Shown here in pieces: positions 58,651 to 64,000 of a stretch of 64,000 nucleotides of DNA (position 1 is its first letter; each line of letters opens with the position of its first letter). The notes beneath the pieces are model-generated. The model had not been told where the DNA came from. It ran no database searches and was given only the letters and a program-made list of their open reading frames with translations. The position numbers were made by a program, and so were the translations under genes. This DNA comes from JAICWP01 sp035278025 (GTDB lineage Bacteria > Acidobacteriota > Terriglobia > Terriglobales > Acidobacteriaceae): assembly GCA_035278025.1 (NCBI GenBank), contig DATEJK010000193.1, forward strand, positions 14,478-78,477, in the 5' to 3' direction.

Positions 58651-60123
58651 ATGGTCACTAGTCCGGAAAGCAGCGTGCAGGCGCTCTCGCGCTATGAGCC
58701 TGTAATTGGGTTGGAGGTGCACGTCCAGCTGCTTACCGTCACCAAGATTTTTTGTTCCTGCTCGACGCGGTTCGGCGATCCCCCCAACACGAACGTGTGC
58801 CCGGTCTGCCTGGGATGGCCCGGAGCACTCCCCGTACTGAACCGCAAAGCGGTGGAGTACGCCACGCTGGCGGCCATGGCGCTGAACTGCCGCATCAATG
58901 AACACTCCATCTTTGCGCGCAAGAACTATTTCTATCCTGACCTGCCCAAGGGCTATCAGATTTCCCAGTACGATAAGCCGCTGGCGGAGCACGGCCATAT
59001 CGAAGTCGGGGCTGACGGCGGGCGCAAGAAAATCGGCATCACGCGCGTGCATCTGGAAGAGGACGCGGGCAAGAGCCTGCACGAGGGCTTCCCCAATTCC
59101 TCCGACAAGACCTACCTCGATCTGAATCGCTGCGGCGTGCCCCTGATTGAGATCGTGAGCGAACCGGACATTGCCACGCCCGGCGAGGCATTCGAGTACC
59201 TGACTCGGCTGAAGGAGATCATCCTCTACACCGGGGTAAGCGACGTGAACATGGAAGAAGGCTCACTGCGCTGCGATGCCAACGTCAGCGTGCGCCCGCG
59301 TGGGCAGGAGAAGTTCGGCACCAAAACCGAGGTCAAGAATGTCAACTCATTCCGTTTCATCAAGCAGGCGCTGGAGTATGAAATCGAGCGCCAGGTGGAG
59401 CTGATCGAATCAGGCGGGCGGGTGGAGCAGGAAACGCGGCTGTTCAACGCGGCCGAGGGCAAGACCTACGGCATGCGCTCCAAGGAGCACGCGCACGACT
59501 ACCGTTACTTTCCGGAGCCCGATCTGCTGCCGCTGCTGGTGGATGAAGAATGGCAGGCGCAGATCCGCCGGCAACTGCCGGAATTGCCCCAGGCGCGCCG
59601 CGCGCGCATGGTCGGCGAATATGGGATTACCGAGTACGATGCCGGGGTGCTCACCGCCGGCCGGGCGCTTGCCGATCAGTTCGAGGAAGCGGCGCGGGCA
59701 GCTAAAAATCCCAAGCGCGTGGCCAATCTGGTGCAGAGCGAACTGATGGGGCGGCTCAAGGCCCGAGGGTTGGAGATTGAGCAGTCGCCCATTTCCATGA
59801 AGGGGGTGGCGTTTTCCGCCGACCTGGTGGAAGCGGGCACAATTTCCGGCAAGATGCTAAAGGACCTCTACGACCTGGCGTTTGAACGGGGGCAGGATTT
59901 TCCCGCCGTTTACGAAGCAGAAAAGCCCGAGCAGATTACCGACACCTCCGCCATCGAAGAAATGATTGACGAAGTCATTGCCGCGAATCCCCGGCAGGTG
60001 GAGCAATACCGCGCGGGAAAGATCACGGTGAAGGGCTTCTTCGTGGGGCAGGTGATGAAGGCATCGAAGGGGCAGGCGAACCCGCAGGTGGTGAACCAGC
60101 TGTTGGACAAGAAACTTAGTTAA
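58651..60123 (+). CDS. gatB: Asp-tRNA(Asn)/Glu-tRNA(Gln) amidotransferase subunit B
   Basis: 490 residues. GatB activates the acyl group of Glu-tRNA(Gln) or Asp-tRNA(Asn) so that ammonia from GatA can amidate it. Present are EPVIGLEVHVQLLTVTKIFC, ARKNYFYPDLPKGYQISQYD, NRCGVPLIEIVSEPDI, MEEGSLRCDANVSVRP and a C-terminal YqeY-like tail ending NPQVVNQLLDKKLS. Length is normal. gatA and gatC are not adjacent. Confidence 0.95.
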   Translation: MVTSPESSVQALSRYEPVIGLEVHVQLLTVTKIFCSCSTRFGDPPNTNVCPVCLGWPGALPVLNRKAVEYATLAAMALNCRINEHSIFARKNYFYPDLPKGYQISQYDKPLAEHGHIEVGADGGRKKIGITRVHLEEDAGKSLHEGFPNSSDKTYLDLNRCGVPLIEIVSEPDIATPGEAFEYLTRLKEIILYTGVSDVNMEEGSLRCDANVSVRPRGQEKFGTKTEVKNVNSFRFIKQALEYEIERQVELIESGGRVEQETRLFNAAEGKTYGMRSKEHAHDYRYFPEPDLLPLLVDEEWQAQIRRQLPELPQARRARMVGEYGITEYDAGVLTAGRALADQFEEAARAAKNPKRVANLVQSELMGRLKARGLEIEQSPISMKGVAFSADLVEAGTISGKMLKDLYDLAFERGQDFPAVYEAEKPEQITDTSAIEEMIDEVIAANPRQVEQYRAGKITVKGFFVGQVMKASKGQANPQVVNQLLDKKLS

Positions 60124-60217
60124 TGAACGATTGGTGATTTGCGATTCTCGATCGGGGCGCTCGGGCTATTGAAATCTCCACTCACAGAAAAGTGCGGGGT
60201 TATCGGCGGCAGCACAA

Positions 60218-60272
60218 AGTCCGCTCGTCCCCTCCACTTGGGAAACTCAGCCCACGCTCGCTCCGGATGACA
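60218..60272. repeat. Degraded copy of the dispersed element
   Basis: AAGTCCGCTCGTCCCCTCC at one end and CGCTCGCTCCGGATGACA at the other resemble the ends of the copies at 48156 and 53800. It lies between gatB and the end of the next minus-strand gene. Confidence 0.35.
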
Positions 60273-60301
60273 ATCGTCAATCCTAAATTTTGAGTTCAGT
60301 C

Positions 60302-61654
60302 TTACGGCCCCCGGCTGTCGAACAGCTGCGTGAGCTGGTCGGGATAGACGCGGTAGATAACATAGCCCCGGCCGTTATCAGTCGTCTCCTCGAACAACAA
60401 TTCGCCGCGGGTATCGCCATCTACGTCTACCGCGTCTATCAACTGCAGGCGTGGAATTTCATCCAGGTGCAGACTGTCGGTCACGGAAGAGAAAATCAGC
60501 TTTACTTCGCCATACAGATCAATCCGGCCCACTACCGTGACATAAGCCTGCTCCTGCTTGCCTGCAACTGGCTCATTCAACTGCGCAGCGCGGCGGGTGG
60601 AACGCCGGCTGGCCATGGTCTGCCGCGCGGCGCCAAAGTTCACGCTGGCGGGGGCGCTCAGCACAAACACTGGCTCATTGCTCAAATCCACATCGAAGAC
60701 GTGGAAGTCGGTCTCGCCCAGCTGAGCAGAGGCGAAATTGGGGTGGCGAACGCGTTCATATTTGCTCACCGCATCCTGGGCATAACCCTCCATCTTTTTG
60801 TAATCGGCGTCGCGCTCTTCCGGCTTCAGGCTGAAAGTGTAGGCTCGGGGCTCAGGGCCGGCAGCATCGGAGATGGCGGGCATCTGCTCAATTTTGGGCT
60901 CGCCCGGCGCGATTTTGGCCCCCGTCGCTTTGGCACCGGCGCCAGTACCGCCTGGGGTCTCGTTCGCGGGCCACGACGACTCTTCTTTCGATGCGACGGC
61001 CGGAGCGCCGCGTCGCAGGATAGGCCGGTTGGGATCGTACTCATCGGGACCGCCGGAGGAGGCGGGGGCCGGCGGCGGGGGCGGCGTTGCCTTGGCGGCC
61101 TGAGGTGCAGGAGCGGGGACAGGCTTCTGAGCGGAAGGCTGACTCGGTGGCTGGGTGGGAACCTTTTCATCGGGCCGGCGCAATATCGGCGGCCCTGAAT
61201 CGCTCTCGTTCGCCGATTCATGTGCAGCGGCTTTGGCCTGGGCCTCTTCCTTCGCGCGGGCCGCCTTGGCCTCCTGCATCTGCTGGTTGGTCTCCCAGTG
61301 TCCCAGCCCATACCAGTGCTTGCCCACCTGCAGCGCGCTACCCACCGTGAACAGCCCTTCGGGGGCACCGCTGCGCTCGGCCTCGTAGACCACGCCTGAG
61401 TCCAGTGCCATGGGCACGGGGTCGGCGCGATAGATGCTGGCATCGTAAAACTGGCCGTTGATCATGACTACTATGGGAATGATGCGAGCGCGCTTGCCTT
61501 GCAATTGCAGGATGGCGGTGGCCCGCGGTCCTTTGGAAACCTGTGGGCGCCGGGCGTATTGCGCCCAGGCCGGAGCGAGTGGAAGGCTCAGGAGCGCGCA
61601 GATGACGACGGCAGCGCGCCTAGGATATAAATGGCGAATTGGAGAACACAGCAT
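60302..61654 (-). CDS. Secreted Pro-rich protein with C-terminal Ca-loop-like motif
   Basis: About 450 residues from ATG 61654, which overlaps the peroxiredoxin start on the other strand. The N-terminal signal (LYPRRAAVVICALLSLPLAP) is clear. An early beta domain (about 60-130) has VVMINGQFYDASIYRADPVP, a long Ala/Pro/Lys-rich disordered region runs to about 270, and the C-terminal part (about 320-440) includes LIDAVDVDGDTRGELLFEE, an Asp-rich loop typical of VCBS/FG-GAP-like repeats. No clear ribosome binding site is seen for this start, so the true start may be elsewhere. Function unknown. Confidence 0.65.
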   Translation of the reverse strand: MLCSPIRHLYPRRAAVVICALLSLPLAPAWAQYARRPQVSKGPRATAILQLQGKRARIIPIVVMINGQFYDASIYRADPVPMALDSGVVYEAERSGAPEGLFTVGSALQVGKHWYGLGHWETNQQMQEAKAARAKEEAQAKAAAHESANESDSGPPILRRPDEKVPTQPPSQPSAQKPVPAPAPQAAKATPPPPPAPASSGGPDEYDPNRPILRRGAPAVASKEESSWPANETPGGTGAGAKATGAKIAPGEPKIEQMPAISDAAGPEPRAYTFSLKPEERDADYKKMEGYAQDAVSKYERVRHPNFASAQLGETDFHVFDVDLSNEPVFVLSAPASVNFGAARQTMASRRSTRRAAQLNEPVAGKQEQAYVTVVGRIDLYGEVKLIFSSVTDSLHLDEIPRLQLIDAVDVDGDTRGELLFEETTDNGRGYVIYRVYPDQLTQLFDSRGP

Positions 61655-62111
61655 GGAGAAGGGTGATAAAGCACCTGACTTTAGTTTACCTGACCAGAAC
61701 GGCACGGTGGTGTCCCTGAAGGAACTGCGGGGCAAGACCGTGGTGCTGTTCTTCTTTCCCAAGGCGGATACCCCCGGTTGAACCATCGAAGCGTGCGGGT
61801 TCCGCGACGCATACAGTAAGCTGCAGAAGACCGGCGCCGTGATTTTGGGTATCTCTGCCGACGCTCCGGAACGGCAAAAAAAGTTCGAGCAGAAGTACAA
61901 CCTGCCTTACACTCTGCTTTCGGATGCCGACAAGAAGATGGCCAATGCTTTCGGGGTCATGAAAGAGAAGAACATGTATGGCAAGAAGGTGATGGGCATC
62001 GAGCGCACTACCTTCCTCATTGGGCCGGATGGCAAGATTGCCCACGTGTTCCACAGAGTGAAGGCGGAGGGGCACGCGGAGGAAGTGCTGGCCGCGCTAA
62101 AGGGCAGCTAG
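61653..62111 (+). CDS. Bcp/AhpC-type peroxiredoxin with in-frame UGA, probable selenoprotein
   Basis: From ATG 61653 (GGAG eight bases before) the frame reads MEKGDKAPDFSLPDQNGTVV, then FFFPKADTPG, then TGA at 61779-61781 (codon 43), then TIEACGFRDAYSKLQ and on to TFLIGPDGKIAHVFHRVKAE and a stop at 62109-62111: 152 residues, the usual Bcp length. The family reads TPGCT; the UGA sits exactly at the peroxidatic Cys, and a Cys remains five residues on, where E. coli Bcp has Cys50. A hairpin starts 10 bases after the UGA with apical loop GUU. Selenocysteine fits, since Sec gives faster peroxide reduction. The neighbouring gene overlaps head to head. Confidence 0.85.
61791..61810 (+). promoter_or_regulatory. 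Candidate bacterial SECIS hairpin in the peroxiredoxin mRNA
   Basis: GCGUGCGG (61791-61798) pairs with CCGCGACGC (61802-61810), with a U-G wobble and one bulged A, around loop GUU (61799-61801). Seventeen bases separate the UGA from the loop, within the range for bacterial SECIS elements. A loop opening with GU is a shared feature of such elements. Confidence 0.6.
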
Positions 62112-62225
62112 TAATCCCAAATTTCACCGCCAAGACGCCGAGCGAAAGGCAGCTGTTTTGCTGTGATTCCTCGGCGTCTCGGCGGTGGATCCTGGTTTTT
62201 TCGGCAGCCGCCCCACACCATCAAC

Positions 62226-62804
62226 TTATCTCCTGCGAGCCGAGGGTTCGACGCTGGAGCTGTGCACCCGGAAGGTAAGCGCCTGCTCGGCGCGGAAGAC
62301 GGCTTCTTCTTTGCCGGTGGCCGCGGCAACCCCAGTGCCGGCTGCGCCGCCGGCAGCAGCGCCAATGAGCGCGCCCTTGCCGCCGCCAGCCAGCGCCCCG
62401 ATCAGGGTACCCGCGGCAGCGCCGCCACCGATTTTCTCGATATTGCCTTTCTTATGGCTTTTGCCCTTGGTGCTGACCGAACTGGTGTTCAACGCGATGC
62501 GCTCGCCGTTCAGATTTATAGAGGTCAGGCGCACTGTCAGCTCGCCGGGTGCGTGCAGGCGGCCGCTCGGTTTGGCGTGCGCTACCACCCCCGTGACGGG
62601 CGCTCCCGCCCGGGCCACGGTCTTGCCCCGGATGACTACGCTCCGCGCGAGCGTACCGTGAAAGCTCTGGCCGGAGCGCGCCGTTCGCGAAGTGATCTCC
62701 GAAGTGAGGCGAATCGTCAGTGGCGTGCCGGCCGGAATCCGGGCCAGGGCACCGAGTGACAACGCGAGCACGACAGCCAAGACTTTGCAGCTGTTACGAA
62801 ACAT
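62226..62804 (-). CDS. Secreted glycine-zipper protein
   Basis: 192 residues from ATG 62804 with AGGAGGG about seven bases before. A signal peptide (CKVLAVVLALSLGALA) is followed by a beta-rich domain (about 21-115; IPAGTPLTIRLTSEITSRTA, GTLARSVVIRGKTV), then a Gly/Ala-rich glycine zipper (about 134-168; GGGAAAGTLIGALAGGGKG). The C-terminal helix holds RAEQALTFRV. Glycine-zipper regions insert in membranes. Function unknown. The long in-frame ORF to 63203 is not supported, since the Shine-Dalgarno is at 62804. Confidence 0.78.
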   Translation of the reverse strand: MFRNSCKVLAVVLALSLGALARIPAGTPLTIRLTSEITSRTARSGQSFHGTLARSVVIRGKTVARAGAPVTGVVAHAKPSGRLHAPGELTVRLTSINLNGERIALNTSSVSTKGKSHKKGNIEKIGGGAAAGTLIGALAGGGKGALIGAAAGGAAGTGVAAATGKEEAVFRAEQALTFRVHSSSVEPSARRR

Positions 62805-63072
62805 AGAATTCCCTCCTCGCTGGATGGAACGGAGTGGCAGAAAACATGGTATGCGGGAGCCCACGGTCCCGGGGAGGTTCCTAAAGTATCGGAAAGCGCA
62901 CTCGGGGAACCGGTGAACTTTGGTAACGGAAGCGGTAGGTCTCGCGGTTTCGAAGATTTCACCGGCTTCAACAATCCCGCTTTCCGCGTTTACCGAGACT
63001 CCTAAACTGCCGAAATTTAAAAACCTGCTCTCTACTTGCCACTTGCAACCCTTCCGGAAAGAATAACCACCA

Positions 63073-63729
63073 ATGACCGATTCTTCCGCAAGCTTCGCCC
63101 CAGGCCGACTGAAGCCGCTGCCGCGGGAGTTTTTCAATCGCGATCCACGCCGTGTTTGCCGCGAATTGCTGGGCAAGGTGCTGGTGCGCCGCGAAGAGGG
63201 CACGCTGCTGGCGGGGCGGGTGGTTGAGGTAGAAGCCTATATGGGGACAGGCGATCCGGCCGCTCACGCCTTCATCGGGCCTACCTCGCGCAATCAGGTG
63301 CTGTTTGGCCCTCCTGGTTACGCCTACATTTATTTCATCTACGGCAACCACTATTGTCTGAACGTTTCCTGCATGCCGGAGGGCAGAGCGGGGTCGGTAC
63401 TCTTTCGGGCTTTGGAGCCGCTGGCCGGACTCGAGAAAATGGAAAAGGCGCGCGGTCTGGTGGGAGCGGCAGCCGGCGGGCGGGCAGTGCGGCTGCTGAC
63501 CAGCGGCCCCGGGCGCCTGGCGGAAGCGTTTGGAATCACACGTCCGCGAGACAACGGCAAAGACCTCACCGACGCAAACTCCGACCTGTTCCTGGCCGCA
63601 GACGGCTTCCGCCCGCGCCGCGTACTCACGACCGCACGGGTGGGCATCACTAAGGCGGCGGAGAAACCCCTGCGCTACCTTATCGCCGGGAATGAGTTCG
63701 TATCGGGGAAGCGCAGCCAAACTGCGTAG
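63073..63729 (+). CDS. DNA-3-methyladenine glycosylase (AAG/Mpg type)
   Basis: 218 residues. The enzyme removes 3-methyladenine and other alkylated purines from DNA. Evidence: FFNRDPRRVCRELLGKVLVR, the catalytic Glu in RVVEVEAYMGTGDPAAHAF, GPPGYAYIYFIYGNHYCLNV and SGPGRLAEAFGI. All match the monofunctional AAG family. Like alkB at 28173, it repairs alkylation damage but there is no linkage between them. Confidence 0.93.
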   Translation: MTDSSASFAPGRLKPLPREFFNRDPRRVCRELLGKVLVRREEGTLLAGRVVEVEAYMGTGDPAAHAFIGPTSRNQVLFGPPGYAYIYFIYGNHYCLNVSCMPEGRAGSVLFRALEPLAGLEKMEKARGLVGAAAGGRAVRLLTSGPGRLAEAFGITRPRDNGKDLTDANSDLFLAADGFRPRRVLTTARVGITKAAEKPLRYLIAGNEFVSGKRSQTA

Positions 63730-63823
63730 AGGTAGCCTGCTCCCACGAAACGAGGCCAGGGGCATCAGACAAAGCACTCTGGTAACCTCAGTTGCGGGTC
63801 CAAAGGGTTGTAGAGTAGGGGGC

Positions 63824-64000
63824 ATGCATACTCGCTGTTGGCTGCCGCTCATTGCGCTAATTTTGATTTGTCCCTGGCTTTCCGCACAACAGGACCCTGG
63901 CAGCGCGGCGACGTCCAATGCACCCGATGCGGCTACGCTCGCAAAGATCATCAAGAACCAGTTCGGGTCGGGCTACAAGGCTCTGCCGGGCTTTGCACCG
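63824..64000 (+). CDS. Secreted protein, 5' part only
   Basis: 59 codons from ATG 63824 to the window edge: MHTRCWLPLIALILICPWLS, then AQQDPGSAATSNAPDAATLA and KIIKNQFGSGYKALPGF. A signal peptide ends near SAQQ. The visible mature part is too short to name the family. Continuation outside the window should settle it. Confidence 0.6.
   Translation, partial: MHTRCWLPLIALILICPWLSAQQDPGSAATSNAPDAATLAKIIKNQFGSGYKALPGFAP

Noticed and set aside
61779..61781. The peroxiredoxin UGA as a sequencing error or nonsense mutation
   Set aside because: Possible for one gene but less likely when a second gene in the window shows the same redox-codon UGA with a hairpin and conserved downstream frame.
1..64000. 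CRISPR arrays, prophage, insertion sequences, tRNA or rRNA genes
   Set aside because: No spaced direct repeats of CRISPR type, no transposase or phage structural gene and no cloverleaf or rRNA stretch could be recognised by eye. A scan with tRNA and CRISPR finders would be decisive.

Overview
The window looks like a chromosomal segment of a GC-rich, Gram-negative bacterium, most probably an Acidobacteriota (Terriglobia-like). The clues are a PadR regulator overlapping a ~900-residue ADOP-type permease, two membrane Ser/Thr kinases (one with TolB-like plus TPR, one with TolB/PD40 repeats), a FecR/DUF6600-type Gly-rich protein, lipid A genes (waaA, lpxK), an MlaD/MCE protein and dispersed 'CCTTCGAC ... 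GGATGACA' elements. This is inference from family content; no rRNA or tRNA gene was seen. Both ends are cut inside genes: a NAD(P)-binding protein at 1-471 and a secreted protein at 63824-64000.

Layout. 1-16 kb: PilZ protein, an S41 protease homologue without its catalytic residues, RidA, RsmD, an M50/CBS protein with HEXXQ, AcpS, a membrane spermidine-synthase-like protein, an MCE protein with five exact 34-residue repeats, a half-size TauE/SafE, a NarL-type regulator with Glu at the phosphoacceptor site, TPR protein, PurH. 16-32 kb: large TPR protein, dGTPase-like HD protein, kinase, a gamma-synthase-family PLP enzyme, WaaA-LpxK, a basic repeat protein, a rhodanese with an in-frame UGA, AlkB-like protein, PadR-ADOP pair. 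32-48 kb: PhzF, receiver protein, YvlD-like membrane protein, GH29, a zincin-like protein, cold-shock protein, FecR protein, GyrB, MscL, CDF transporter, BON protein, HemB. 48-64 kb: MutS2, second kinase, an EF-G-like GTPase, a CcdA-TlpA-DsbD-alpha cluster, GatB, a peroxiredoxin with an in-frame UGA, a glycine-zipper protein, 3-methyladenine glycosylase.

The strongest result is two probable selenoproteins. A rhodanese (27690-28037, minus) and a Bcp-type peroxiredoxin (61653-62111, plus) each carry one UGA where homologues have a redox Cys. Each reads through to a normal-length, conserved C-terminus, and each has a GC-rich hairpin at bacterial-SECIS distance (apical loop 21 and 17 nt after the UGA). 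Conventional gene calling would truncate or miss both. No selenocysteine machinery lies in this window.

A second theme is proteins that keep the fold but lose key residues: S41 (Ser to Gly, Lys to Val), M50 (HELVQ), the response regulator (Asp to Glu), the EF-G-like GTPase (DVPGF instead of DTPGH) and the NAD(P)-binding protein (all three glycines gone). A third is palindromic repeat DNA inserted in frame into mutS2, adding peptide to the protein.
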